From NCBI GenBank assembly GCA_950295325.1, contig OX485809.1, positions 32,862,001 through 32,926,000 of the forward strand: 64,000 nt of DNA, given 5' to 3'. The position numbers were made by a program, and so were the translations under genes. Positions 36,151 through 48,900 of the stretch are shown here, in pieces. Within the stretch, counting starts at the first letter, position 1, and each line of letters starts with the position of its first letter. This stretch comes from Polytrichum commune. Its lineage: Eukaryota > Streptophyta > Polytrichopsida > Polytrichales > Polytrichaceae. The notes beneath the pieces are model-generated. The model was not told where the DNA came from. It made no database searches and was given only the letters and a program-made list of their open reading frames with translations.

Positions 36151-36683
36151 GGGCCGCTTTACACCTAGAGGCTGGGCCAATTTCCCTTGAGGCCGATTGC
36201 ACAAAATTTCAGCCTTTTTTGGGTTGGAGGCCGGCCTCTACTACACATTATAATAAGATTATACCGGGGGCCAATTTTCCCATATGTAAAGGCCTTCGGG
36301 CCAAGAAGCCAAGCTGATTCAAAAAAAGTAGCCTAATCCAACGGATGTAGCATAATCTAAGATAGAGCCTTTAGATTCCACATAATCCAATGGATCTAGT
36401 TCACTTTAAAAAATTATACTTTATTTAAGAAGATTTTTTTAGTGGAATATGACATTGGCCTCTAGGCCAAGAATTGGCCTTCCATTTTGGGTGCACCCAA
36501 TTCAACGAGCTCGGGCCGTGTCATAACATACATTTTTTAATTTAAAAAATCATACCACCAAATCGGCCCGGCCTCTAGATGTAAAGGGGTTGGGGCCGAT
36601 TTGAGCCTTTTGACCAATCACAAATGAGGATTTCAAGCCTCTTACACAACGAATTGGCCCGGCCTCTAAGTGTAAAGCGGCCC
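36151..36683. mobile_element. Tourist-like MITE with 33-bp ends and TAA target duplication
   Basis: The left end GGGCCGCTTTACACCTAGAG and the reverse-complemented right end GGGCCGCTTTACACTTAGAG match with two differences over 33 bp. The element is flanked by TAA at 36148-36150 and 36684-36686. The 533-bp interior contains further partial copies of the end motif ('ggcccggcctctag', 'gaggccggcctct') and no gene. Size, duplication and ends fit the PIF/Harbinger-Tourist group. Confidence 0.87.
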
Positions 36684-36690
36684 TAAATAA

Positions 36691-37822
36691 GGTAGAAATA
36701 CCCTAAACCGTGAACTACCCTCTACCCGTGCAGTAGGCTTCCGTCAAAATAGTGAAGTGTCGTTTGTGAAACTGATAGTTGCGAGGGTTGGCAGCTTGAA
36801 ATGTGTGTACAATCAATTTTGCCAAATCTAGTCACGTTTGACTACCATCAATCACAGTTCAATGTGTTTGGTTCTTGGAGTTGGGTAGCCACCGTTCTTA
36901 CCCAAGGTGGAAACATAATTGACTATGTGGAAACATGTGAATTGTTGTTTAGTTGCTTCTACAATTGATTTAGCATTGAAAACCACGGTTGGGATGAATT
37001 AACCACGCATCTACACGGTGACAAGGTTCTACTAAGGTAGAAATACCATAAACTGTGAACTACCCTCTACCGGTGCAGTAGACTTCTATCATAATAGTGA
37101 AGTGCCATTTTTGAAACCGATAATTGCGAGGGATAGCAGCTTGAAATGCATGTACAGTCAGTTTAGCCAAATTTAGTTGTGTTTGACTACCATCAATCAT
37201 AGTTTAATGTGTTTGGTTCTTGGAGTTGGGTAGCCACCGTTCTTACCCAATGTGAAAACATAATTGACTATGTGGAAACACATGAATTGTTGTTTAGTTG
37301 CTTTGGTACTTTATTTAGCATTGGAAACCACGGTTGGGACAAATTAACCGTGCATTTACACGGTGACGAGGTTCTACTGAGGTAGAAATACCATAAACCG
37401 TGAACTACCCTCTACCAGTGCAGTAGACTTCCGTCATAATAGTGAAGTGCCATTTCTGAAACCAATAATTACGAGGCTAATAGCTTGATATGCGTGTACA
37501 ATCAATCTAGCCAAATTTAGTCATGTTTGACTATCATCAATCATAGTTTAATGTATGCATAAGTTAACTAGTTTAGGTGATGTTTATGTGTTGAAATGAG
37601 CATTACCGTGTTCGATTTAAGGAGAATCTAGTGAATGAGTAGGGGGTTTAACAAACTTTCCACTTTGAAAATTTGTAGAATTTTTTCTACATAAAATAAA
37701 AATCTGAAACAACTTGCATTCTTCATGAATCCTTCTCTTCTATCTTGAAAATTATCTCGTGATTTTAAGACCATATCTTCAATGCAAATCACCTTATTTT
37801 CACGGTTTATGGTATTTCTACC
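36691..37822. mobile_element. Inverted-repeat element built of 345-bp tandem units
   Basis: The left end GGTAGAAATACCCTAAACCG (36691) is matched by its reverse complement at 37801-37822. The same end motif recurs at 37036 and 37381, exactly 345 bases apart each time, so the interior consists of two full units and one partial unit (to about 37556). Each unit begins with the terminal motif. The flanks are TAA on the left and TTA on the right, so a target duplication is not proven. No coding frame. It abuts the preceding MITE with only about 7 bases between them. Confidence 0.8.
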
Positions 37823-37918
37823 TTAACCCTCCTCCACCATGATTCGATTGATGTGGGCTCAACTCAAAGGGCAAGACATGTGGCTGAGTGTCATCTTCAT
37901 TGATAGTATCTTTTTAAA

Positions 37919-38040
37919 AAGATACTATCAATGGTTATTTATATGTATAAATTATAAAATTATCTATGACATGTAATATAGGGGTAGCAAACTTTGTTCG
38001 CATGTGGTGTTCAACTTGACAATGGAGTGACCTCCCCGTG
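37919..38040. mobile_element. Truncated relative of the 38606-39027 element
   Basis: This is a near copy of the right part of the 38606-39027 element in the same orientation ('aaagatactatcaatggtta', 'acatgtaatataggggtagc', then 'caatggagtgacctccccgtg'). The left part is missing. A perfect palindrome of 'gatagtatcttt' arms lies at its start, about 37903-37930. Confidence 0.75.
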
Positions 38041-38605
38041 CATGTTGACCAATCTAACTAGCCTCAGGCTTGTGACAATAGTGTGAGTCAAATGGGAAGG
38101 GTCTCAATCCATTCATTCCCATAATAATATAACTTAAGCAATCTTGTTCAAAAGTAAACTTAATAAGTTGCATGTGTTTTATCAATGATTATCTCACTAC
38201 ACTAAAAAGGATATTTAGTGTTTGATTATATTTAATGTTGTTACCATGTGTTTCATGTCACCCATACAAGGCAGCATATATACTAGGCAGAGGCCACTCT
38301 AACCCTAACCATATCCGATCTACACTAATAACCTTAATTATCATTAAGTTCCCAATGACAAGTAAAGTTCCCAAGTATTTCCCAAGTGAAAATGGATGTA
38401 CTTTAGATGTACATAACATAGATGGAAGGAATTTTAGCATTAACTACCTCTTTAATATGACAAAACAGAGATTCTAAATGTCACATTATCGAGTGTCATG
38501 GTCGTATACAAGAGGGAGTTGTGAACTCAAAAGTTTGGTTTCGCAAAAATGTATCATAATATCAAGGGTGTCATATAAACGAGTGTCGAATTAATGAGGT
38601 TAGAT

Positions 38606-39027
38606 CACGGGGAGGTCACTCCATTGTAAAGTTGAAGAACCACGTGCGAACACTTTACATGTAAAAAATCCTACTTTTTACATAAAGCATCACCAAAATG
38701 GGTCAAAATTTGATCATTTTTTTTTCATGAGTAGATATACAAAGTACCTATGACATAGTAAAAAGTGATAACTAAATTTGATGATTTGTTTTTTTCATAA
38801 AACATACCGTTTCTAACTAGAATGACACATAATTGAACTAAAACAATTACTAAAAAAATAAAGATGACTAAAATTTTCAAATATATATATATAAAAGATA
38901 CTATCAATGGTTATGTATATGTAGAAAAAATATCATGAATTTTAAAATTATATATGGCATGTAATATAGGGGTAGCAAACTTTATTCGCACGTGGTGTCA
39001 ACTTGATAATGGAGTGACCTCCCCGTG
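38606..39027. mobile_element. MITE with 8-bp target duplication (hAT-like)
   Basis: The ends are inverted repeats starting CACGGGGAGGTCACTCCATT on both sides, then CAAGTTG/AAAGTTG and CCACGTGCGAA. The element is flanked by a perfect 8-bp repeat GGTTAGAT at 38598-38605 and 39028-39035. The 422-bp interior is AT-rich with no transposase. The 8-bp duplication suggests hAT-type mobilisation. Confidence 0.87.
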
Positions 39028-39143
39028 GGTTAGATTGTACATGATGGAATATGGTTTTTAGCTAGGTGTTAGAGCACACAAGCACAAAACATGTTCACAA
39101 ATGTCATGTAAGCATAACACATGTAAAAAATACAAAAATACAA

Positions 39144-39149
39144 AAGAAG

Positions 39150-39179
<30 letters not shown>
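39144..39179. repeat. (GAA)n microsatellite
   Basis: About eleven GAA/AAG units in a row, in gene-free DNA. Confidence 0.9.
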
Positions 39180-39180
<1 letters not shown>

Positions 39181-39299
39181 TGTTATTTTGACCCATAAAT
39201 ACTTCATGAAGGTCATCTTATGTTATTTGTAACATAATTATATAATTCATTTATGAGTTTATTGGACCCTATGTTTTATTACACCTCTTTTAGAATATA

Positions 39300-39660
39300 T
39301 TGAAAGTGTGGTTCCTGAGCCCATATCAGGGGGGACTATGAAACCGCTTTAATGCTGGAATAATCCTAAGATGGGTGACCTCCCAAGCACTTCATTCCAA
39401 AGTATGATATTTCCAATGCATCATGCTACTACAGTTCACGCAATCATATCGGGATTGTATGGAAAAACTACATATATTTTCAACCAACCATGTAATTGGC
39501 CTTTGAGGGAGATGGTGCATATCGGCTTGTATATGCCAACACAACACATTCACCTTTGATAGAAGGCTTGAATATTTCTTTGAGTTGCCTTTGATTATCA
39601 TGAAACACGTTTCACTTACTTATAGATGAAGCAACATCATAAGAGTTATCAACTTTCTCT
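39300..39660 (+). mobile_element. 5S rRNA-derived repeat (Cassandra-like or 5S-headed SINE), copy 2
   Basis: Positions about 39317-39395 keep 5S marks, the clearest being 'aagatgggtgacctccc' followed by 'aagcacttcattcc'. Downstream the segment shares 'attttcaaccaaccatgt', 'tcggcttgta', 'cattcacctttgatagaagg' and 'gatgaagcaacatcat' with the copy at 25900-26290, in the same order and orientation. The A-box region is badly eroded, so it cannot be a working 5S gene. Confidence 0.65.
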
Positions 39661-41697
39661 CTTTTTGCATTTTGTTTGTAGATGTCCTCTCATATCCATT
39701 CTAAATTGTTCTAATCGCATCTAGTCCCTCTTTAGTGGATATGAAGGACATTGGTGGAGTCATGTGTATGACTCCCCAAAATGTTGGATGATGATGAGGT
39801 TGACGAATTAGCCTTTATATTCTAGAGTGTATATTAATGTTTCATTTTTTGGGGTCGGATATTGTCACTCAAGTCTCGATCATGGCAAGAATGTGAATAT
39901 TATGAGTTGGATGTTGGAAGGAGTCCGAGCTTTGCAATTTTGACATTATATATGTACATTGAAAATTGTAGGAAGTAGAATCTAGCTTGCATGCTGACAT
40001 GTAGAAGTCCCCCACTCTTAAAAAGTAAATCAATGGTAGTTTCTTTTCCCCATTTATTCATATCGTAGACTTAGCCTACTTCCAAAATTTTAAAGGAGAT
40101 TGTAGGGTCTCACTATGGTAGATGGGTTTAAATGATTATTTATTTATTTCTTTCTTTTCTTTTCTTTTCCAAATTTGCCACTTCTCTTAGGATATGAAAC
40201 ATGCGATTAGTACAACATGGTTAGCAAATCCGAATCAAGACTGTAATCACTTCCTCATGATAATTTTAACTCATATGAATATTTTATTTGTGGTCATATA
40301 GGTCTCCCAAATTATGTTGATTATTGAGCCTAGACCGGTTATCATATTTTGAGCACTTAATCCAATCTCTTTTAAACAAGTGTCTTTTTATATCCGTTTT
40401 TGGAATCTCACCTAGCCACAAACCACTCAAATACAAGTTTTCACTTAAGGTCAATATCCAAATTAGATATGTCTACCTTATAGTCAAATGCTTACTGATA
40501 GATCTTGCCAAAACACAATCTTCTGTCATCAAAGTCCCTTATTGAACAATGTATATATTAAGGGGATTGTTAAATTGACCACACACTGGTTCAAACAACT
40601 GCAAAGACTTGTAATTAAGCTTATGCAAGTGGACTAGGCTCTAACTTGTCATTCATGTTGGCTAAGTTTATTATAGTAAAGGCACCTATTCCCGATGAAG
40701 ACCCCATCATTAATCTATAGGGTGCCAAAATTTCGATTAGGCTAGAAATAAATTTCAATTAGGCAGGATCAAATATTGCCATAACACATGTCTTGGTTTT
40801 GAGTGCTAAAGTGAAGAGGAACGAGTGATCTAAAATAAGCAGTTATGGCAAGCTTTAGACATCGGTGACATGTTCATGGCTTCAAGAGTTCATTTTTTTT
40901 CAATTTAAGGAATAAAATTATTGAAAATTTTGGAGTCCTCTTGATTTCTATCTTCCTACACGGGGACATTTCCCACCTCCTTATACTTCTCCAAATCTAG
41001 TGCAAAATCTCTTGAGTGATCAGTTATGGGTGCCTCTACGCTAGTTCTAACACATAGCTAATACCTTGCTCCTCTTTGTATGTGCGATGAAAAATCAAAT
41101 ATTGACATGTCATGTGGTTGTGCGACGCATCTCTGTGGTCGTTTTAACAAACTACGTGGTTGATGCAACAATTTCCTATATTAACTACTTAGTAGCACTA
41201 CTCGGGGAGAACCGGCGGTTAGTTACAGATAAACCAATTGAGTTTGAGAAATAACCAGTTGAAGTTGGAGACTTTAGGAGAATTACTGATCATTTTAGAG
41301 GAATCTATACAAGAATATACCTCAAATGAATAAAGAAAAACCCGAAGATGTCAACATGTAACCGGTTGGATTTAGAATCACTATGATCTTGACCGACTCT
41401 ATATATGCCCAAAAACTTCCCGGACACTGCTTAGTAGTGCACGAGTGATGCTTTGACTTGAAGTTTGTTAAGGAGGGTGTTGTAAGTCAACACCTTCCAG
41501 GCCGTTGACCACAGGTCCAAGTCCATTTGGTATAAACATACAAAGCAATGAATTGGGAAGAACTGACCACTAGTTACAGATGAACCGGTTGAGTTTGAGA
41601 AATAACCGGTTGAAGTTCATCAAGACTTTAGGAAAATTACCCATCTCATTTGGAGAAAAACTAAAAGATGTTGGACTTGAAAACATTAGGATCTCGG
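39661..41697. other. Repeat-rich gene-free stretch
   Basis: About 40250-40450 belongs to the dispersed repeat also seen at 11970-12170. About 41200-41300 and 41560-41670 are direct copies of one repeat ('actagttacaga', 'gaaataaccggttgaagtt', 'gactttagga') also present near 5530-5640. No gene supported. Confidence 0.5.
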
Positions 41698-41967
41698 CCG
41701 ATTATGCATTCATGTTAACACTATGGAACTCCGTAATATCACGTGCACTTTGGTTGTCACAGGTATGATATTATGGAGTTTAGGGTGTATCTCTGAAACT
41801 ATCTCCGGATATTCTTACAAGGCAATAAAACCCCGATTATGCATTCATGTTAACACTATGGAACTCCGTAATATCACGTGCACTTTGGTTGTCACAGGTA
41901 TGATATTATGGAGTTTAGGGTGTATCTCTGAAACTATCTCCGGATATTCTTACAAGGCAATAAAACC
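41698..41967. repeat. Perfect 135-bp tandem duplication
   Basis: 41698-41832 is repeated at 41833-41967 with no difference that I can see. 135 is a multiple of three, so an open frame runs through both copies and yields a repeated 45-residue peptide. I see no sign that this frame is a gene. The identity implies a very recent duplication or an assembly artefact. Confidence 0.93.
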
Positions 41968-42908
41968 CTTAACCCTTGAAGGTCGAAGGGTATTTCTTTG
42001 AAAACTGAGTTGACTTGAATTAAAAGGTTCGTCAATGCTCGAACGTTGATTGTTTACAATGAAAGAAAAGTTGTTACAATTTACTTGAAGATGATGAATC
42101 TTAAAGTCAACGACTTGACAACTCCAAAGACCATGTATGAGACCTTAATTACAAATATTCGTAGATATTTTACAGCAAGATATTAAATGAAAACATATTC
42201 CAATGCTCAAAACTAATAGAGGTTTAAAAAAGAACATATCAAAATAGTCTAGTAGTGGTGGTTGAGATATTAGATATTGCATAGGATTGTATGTTGAATT
42301 CTTCACATACTACTAGACCCTATTTGCATCCTAATTTCAATGTATTTCTTCAATTGGAGAGCCTTGTTTGAATTATGCAGCAATTTCAGCAAGGGGGTTA
42401 TATTTCTGAAGGAATGGCATAGCATGAAGTCATCAACAATAAAAATTAATAAAAACAATTTAAGTCTCCAAAGCCCTGATGGGGCTTGTTCAACGTTTAC
42501 AGGTTAAGGGACTGTCTACCTTGGACTTCTCCTTGCTCTAAGTTTGTTCCAAAGACGCTACCAAATTGGATGCACCCTTTTGCCAGATTTGTCAAACATT
42601 GATAGTGTTGAAATTGCATAGAATACCTACACTGCAGCTCCAACTTCAATTGCACCTCCCAAACACAAAGCAACTACATTGTTTTCCCCTCTTAAACCTA
42701 AAAACCTCAAACAACAGTTTGCGACACATGGTGCATGGAGCAAGTATATTAGGTGACAACCCATTTCAGGATGCATGAGCGATTAAGGGTTAGGGTGAAC
42801 ACAAGTAAATTCATATGCACTGCTAATCTGTTAAATAGAACAGGAGGCGAAATAGTATCAACTTTGCTGGTGCTTCTACAACCATCAAAGTTAATAGGTA
42901 TTTCAAAT
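41968..42908. other. Downstream region of the ECM29 gene
   Basis: No separate gene seen. At least the part next to 42909 should be the 3' untranslated end of ECM29 (minus strand). No repeats were noticed. Confidence 0.5.
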
Positions 42909-45900
42909 TTATTCTTGCATGGGAGAGGCAACATTCGCTCTCAACAAATCAAGAGAACGGGAAATTGCAAGTGAAGAAGCTGGCACTCTCTCTATGCTTT
43001 GCAATTCAACTAACCTATCCTCTAAAGACTTTGCAAGGGGCTCTGAAAACCCTGATGTCTGGTTGGCTACCTCTATTATCTCTCCTAATCTTTCGAGTGC
43101 CGCATTGTGAACTTGAGCAATCTTGACAGTGCTAACACAGTCAAGTATTGGTAAAATTAAGGTTTCCAGAGTGGGGGTCCACTTCTTACCCTCTTTCACC
43201 TTCTCCAGTAGCACTTTAGCTGCAGAAAGTGATGCATTTTTCACCTGCCATGTGTGACCGACTCCTAGGGTTGAAACCAAGGCTGCGGTAACTTCCTTCA
43301 TGTATTTGACAGTCGTAGCAGGTGAAGTAGAGGTGAGGGTCGCGACAAGGCACCCTAGCACTTTCTCAAAAGGAACTGACGGACCATCCTCCTTTGTATC
43401 GTTGCCTTCTAGATTAGCAAGGGGATTATCCTTACGGGCAGGGGGTTGACAGCATGCACCAAGAAGAAGTGCTTGGACTTGCTCAAAAGTATCCTGGTCC
43501 TCGAAGGCGGTAAGAACTTGCTCAAGACAACTGAATGCAGCATCTCGGAAAATCTTTTTCTTCCTGTCACAAGCGGCAACAACTGCAGAAAGAATAGCAT
43601 CGGGGCCAAGCGTTTGCGGCTTCTCAGGGGCCAATAAAGTCTTGTTACAGCCCTTACAAAGGGCACCCAAAGCCTCAAGAACCACCTCCTTTCCTTCCCA
43701 AAGCCGACCGGGAAGTTCAGCTAAAAGAGCTCCTAGGAGGTCTTGTACGTAGGGAGAAACACGTTCACCTGCACTTTCAGCTAATTTTGATAATGCTCTA
43801 GCAGTCTTCTGTTTTTGAGTCCATGAGGATGATCCGATTCCCTCTTTGAGAAGTTTCACAATTTCAGGCATGTACATAGTAAGTGTAACACTGGCACTGC
43901 TTGTATTGTCCTCCCAAACCTCCTCAAAAATTGCAGCTATGTCCTTCTCTTCATCAAAACGTGCCACAAAAGTCATTGGAATAATGAGGGTATAATTTCC
44001 CTTGAACACATCGCTTGCTTGCTTTGAAAGTTCCTTCAGAATCAACGCACTAACTAGGCGCTGGTCACGGTCATTCTCAGAACTGTACAGTGCAACAGCA
44101 TCAAGCAGTATTTTCCGGACCTGAGCCTCCGATGCATACTTTGCAACACTACCCAAAGCAACTGCAAATGCTTTTCTCGTCGCCATACTTCGTTCCGACT
44201 TCACAGCAAGAAACAACGCCCGAAGAAGTGTAACTGTGTGTGGTTTCATATCGGGTCCTGAGTTTTGGGCCAACATGCTTATGAACTTCGCCACTCCTAC
44301 CCGAGTATTCAAGCCTACTCCTGATTGAATCAACTGAATCAAGCGAGGGACCAGCTTCTCAAGAGTTGAGCTGTTCACCTGCCGTAAACAAAGATCCAGG
44401 GTGTCCCACATGGGAGAGTCTTTAGCCACAGCAATTCGAACACTTTCAAGCTTCTCCTGACTAATTCCAACCCTTTCTGCATGCAATTCTGCATAATTCA
44501 ATCTTTGGTCCTCCAAGCTTGAGAGGCTTTCTAACATACAGCCCACCAAGTCGGGCATTTGCGGACGTATTGTTGCACCTGCACCCTTCACAAGCTTCAT
44601 TACTGTGTTGATGGAAAGCCGGCGGACGTCTGAAACGGTGCTCATGATTCCCTTGGTCAGCAGGAAAGGTAAAACTATGGCCATGGTGGCCCGTGCATCA
44701 TCCTCTGGTGACAGAGTTGTGTCACTTAGTCGTACACTGAGGGAACTAATGGACCTGCATGATGCAAAACTTGTGAGCACACCATACCATAGATGAAGCT
44801 AGAGACATATTCCACAAACACAGAAACATACAAGTCAGAGTACTTGTAATCCAAACCTAGATAGGTTTGGTAGATGTGTACATTAGTGCCTAACACAGTT
44901 CCTAGGTCTATCTGAACCTGTGACTTTACAGACTCATGAACTGGCAGACACCATCTATATTCTCATCTCCATTGACAGGAAGTATGCACCAATTCAACCT
45001 CAAACAAGGTTAAGTGCAACAAGAACACTTTCAGTTTCCACTACTCTTCCTTAAGAATCCAGTACATGCACATGCCAAGACTAGAGGCCAATGCTCAAAT
45101 AGTAACAAAGTTGTCCAGCCCCATGAAAATATGTGGAATAAAATGATCATGGAACTTGAAAATACGGCATGTAGGGAATTTATGGTCCTTTTTTGTGGAT
45201 CCAGCTAATTCTACTATGACTGTGTCAACATACATTGCACATAAGCAAAGCACAAAATCATGAACAACTCACCTGCAGAGGGTGTCACCGGCTGTCCTGA
45301 CCGTCTCTTTAATATCATCCACAGCACGAAATGCAACATTCCAAACCTTCTCAAGGTACTTTCCTACTTCAGCAAATCTCCGACCTTGTATAAGGTCAGC
45401 AAGAGCTGAACAAGAGCTCTCTCTTGATCTCCAAAGGCGAGATCCAGCTTGCGACAACAAATCCTCCATGATTTCTTCATAATACTCGTCAATGGCTTTT
45501 TTTGGTTCTGCTACCAAAGATCTCCAGATATGGCCCATAGCATCCTGTATGGCCTTGTTGGGATCATATTGGTACCGGACTAGCTTGGGTACAAGCACCC
45601 TTAAGTGGGGTTTCAAAGCATCACCGGCTTGCTTGGCAATCCTTGCAAAGCCAAAAGCAGCACCCCGTTTTGAGTTCAATGAGGCCTGATGGTTGGCTAA
45701 ATCCATGAACTTGTAAATCAAGTCGGGTTGCCCCATCTCATTTGCAATGTTGCAGAGCTCCTTGTATGTTGAGATGTTCCCTCCACCAGGAGTCTCACCA
45801 AGGGTATTTTCTTCAAAAACCACGGTATCCTCCATGACCTTCACAACTCGTTTCTTCTTTGCTGTACCTGTTAGATTTGAAACTAGGGCTTTGACTAGCT

Positions 45901-48900
45901 CATCTTTGGTAGCAGCATCACCCAAGTCATAGACAATACTCATCCCTCGGGATGCCATTTCCTGTGTGAGTTCATTCTGTTCACCAAGAAGTTGTGAAAA
46001 TGCCTCCTGAATTTGGGGGAGCATTAATTGGACCCTGGGATGATGGCCACAATAACTGATAATTGACAAGAGCCATACAGCACCTGAGCATCGCTCCTCT
46101 TTGTAGCCACTGAAGAGGAGATCATCAAACAACTTCTTGACGATCTTTTCTCTTGCAGGCTCTGACTGCCCATCATGGACGATCCCGTCAGCCTCAGTCA
46201 TCTCAACATCTCTACTGTGAGATGCATCCCCAGCAAGAAAGTTTGAAGATGCTGACATCGATATGTAATTTGTCTTGAGAATCTTATCAGCTGTAACAGG
46301 TACACCTCCCCATATAAATGCCAAAGATTCACCTGTTGCAAAGCAATAACATGTTGATGTGAGGATGCTCTACAATCACTATGATCAGATTGAACTAGAT
46401 TGAGACCTTGGACTTTGACATCACAGATTAAGAGAGTTCTCACAAAAGACAGTTGAATAGCTAGTAGGTACCCAAACTTCCTCAAAGAGTTGTCAGAGAT
46501 TGAGATCTTGTAACAGTACATCCTGAGGCCACAAGAGCATTTGAGAAAGCTTTCAATAAAATTCCCAAGTTAATTCTTTCATATCCACATTTCAAGATGA
46601 TCACCTAAGATTTAAAAGAACATCTGCATCCCAGTTGCACAGTAGCAGCACAGTAAGAGTGTGTGGCTTCTTACCTACTGAAAACAGAACATCTTCGGCT
46701 TTAGACCTGCTCAAAGAGAATAGTGCAGTTAGAGCAGCACTGGAAAGCTCAGGGTTCTTATCTCCAAAGCAGAGATGCCCAAGTGCAAGTGCAGCCTTCT
46801 GAATGACTTTAACATCTTTGTTCGCAAGGAGGATTCCCAATTGCTTCACAAGAGTAGACAAAGACAACTCCTCTTTCTCCTCTGAAACTTTGATAATATG
46901 AACACTCTCCTCCTTTGCACCTGCCGGCTGTGTCCCTGATCCTCCAGTGCTTGCATTGTTGCCTGTGGTACTGGATGTGGCGTCCCCAGAAGCTGGTTTC
47001 TCCTTTTTTGTTGATAACACAACAGAACTCAAATCTCCAGTAGGTACTGGTAATGGTTTCCTCAATCCTGCATGACCTATTGCCTCAGCAGCAGATCCTG
47101 CTAAAGAAGGATTGGCATTCTTAGTCTCCACAAACAATGCCTCAAGGGCACTACTTAATAGAGGATCTGGTACAGCAGGATTTTTGGTCATGCACTGTGC
47201 AAGAACATAGCCGGTTGAGCAAATACTACCATGCAAATCTTCAAAACGAGCTTTCTGTACATTGTGGAAGGAAGACACAAGTTCTTCAAGCAATGTAGCC
47301 CCTTGTGGCGAAGACAGACCAGAGACAGCAATGCCTAGTAGACGGGCTATAGCTTCCCTTGTAACTGAGTCAATATGTCCTATAAATTGTTTCAACCATT
47401 GTATACGTGATGCAAAGAGCTCTGAAAACTTTGCAGTATTCACTGATGCCAGATTAAGTAACCCAGTGCTAGCCAACCCTTGCAAGTCTGCAGTTCCATC
47501 AATCGCCATCCCATGCTCCAATAACAACTGTAGAGCCTCCTCAGGGACAGTAGTCCCCAATACATCAGCCTCAGATACTTCTTTGCCCTTCAATTTTGCT
47601 TTGTTCGTAACTTGTTCGTTTTCATGGCAATGCTGGACAAAAGTAATCATTGCTGCATAAGCTTTAGGTGGGAAAAGCATAGTGCGTTCTCCAAGTGGTG
47701 ACTTTGACAGCACTAAAGGTTGCTGTTCACAGATGTATGCCATCATGGGCTTTAAAGCAGGATAATCAGCTGCAATTACTGATCCCTCTGCTGCTTCCTT
47801 TTCATTCTTTGGGACAGTTAATCCTTGCTGGGCCATTTCCCGAATGTCAAGTTTTGTATCCCCAGCGCCCAGCATGCATAGAAACCGGCTTGGGGCATGT
47901 GAAAATGGGTACAGTCGTGTTGCCCATAGTACAGCACAGAACCTTGCTTCGCTCTCTGAAGCCTTTACATTCTTTAAAAGAAGACCTTCTATCTCCTTTG
48001 CGACATCAGAACTGCTTGCTTTGTACGCAGTAGCTAAGGAAGAGAGAGCTTCCTGAACTGTGGTCCTGATTGAGTCAGGCTCACTCCTCAAAGCATTGAA
48101 CATTCGTTCCACCATATCTGTGTTCTTGTTGAAAAGATGAGGGGCTCTTAAGGAAAGTTGACCTATTGCTTGATAGGTAAATGCTCGAAGCTGTTTCGAG
48201 GATGAGTCTGTGTCACCTGGGTTTTGTCCATCAAGAAGCTTTACCAGACCACTGAGAATAATTTGAGCCATGGGTTTTAGCTGGTCATCTGATGCATGCT
48301 TGAATATCCAAACAGCAAATTCCATACCAGCATGCTTTAGCTTCATTGTAGTACCAGTCCCATAGATGCAGTCGAACACACACTGCAATGTTGATGGAAA
48401 TGCATTGGCAGCAACAATAGAGCGTGTAAAAACAGACATCAGCTTTGCCTTCAGAGTTGGCCCTGCTGGAGCCACTCTCTGATCAGCTGTTCCACCTGCT
48501 CTTGTCGTACCTGAGAACCGCTTTCTTTTGCATTAGTGCAGAACAGTGTAATTTTTTCTAGCTCAGTCTGTTATTGTGGATTGACTGTGGTGCCATCACT
48601 CAAGGAGACTGAAGAGCTGTACTGCTTTCACAAGCTGGAACTGGTACGACGAGGTCACTAGCAATCTTTCCTTCCAATTATTAACAGCCTTTGGATCCAA
48701 CACTTTCAAGTAGAAGGTTACCTGCATAATCTAATATTACTATGTCAACTGATAATAGGATGACCAAGTATGTATGCGTGTTCCATTCAAAATAATCATC
48801 ATTGTGAGTATAAATCAAATTGAACACAACCACTAAAGGTTATGTTTAATGCATCTCACTAACTTCATATAGTTTCAACAGAGAATGTAGCTGCAGGTTC

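Noticed and set aside
42919-48056. Plus-strand frames opposite ECM29
   Set aside because: Antisense shadows of the ECM29 exons, with no motif of their own.
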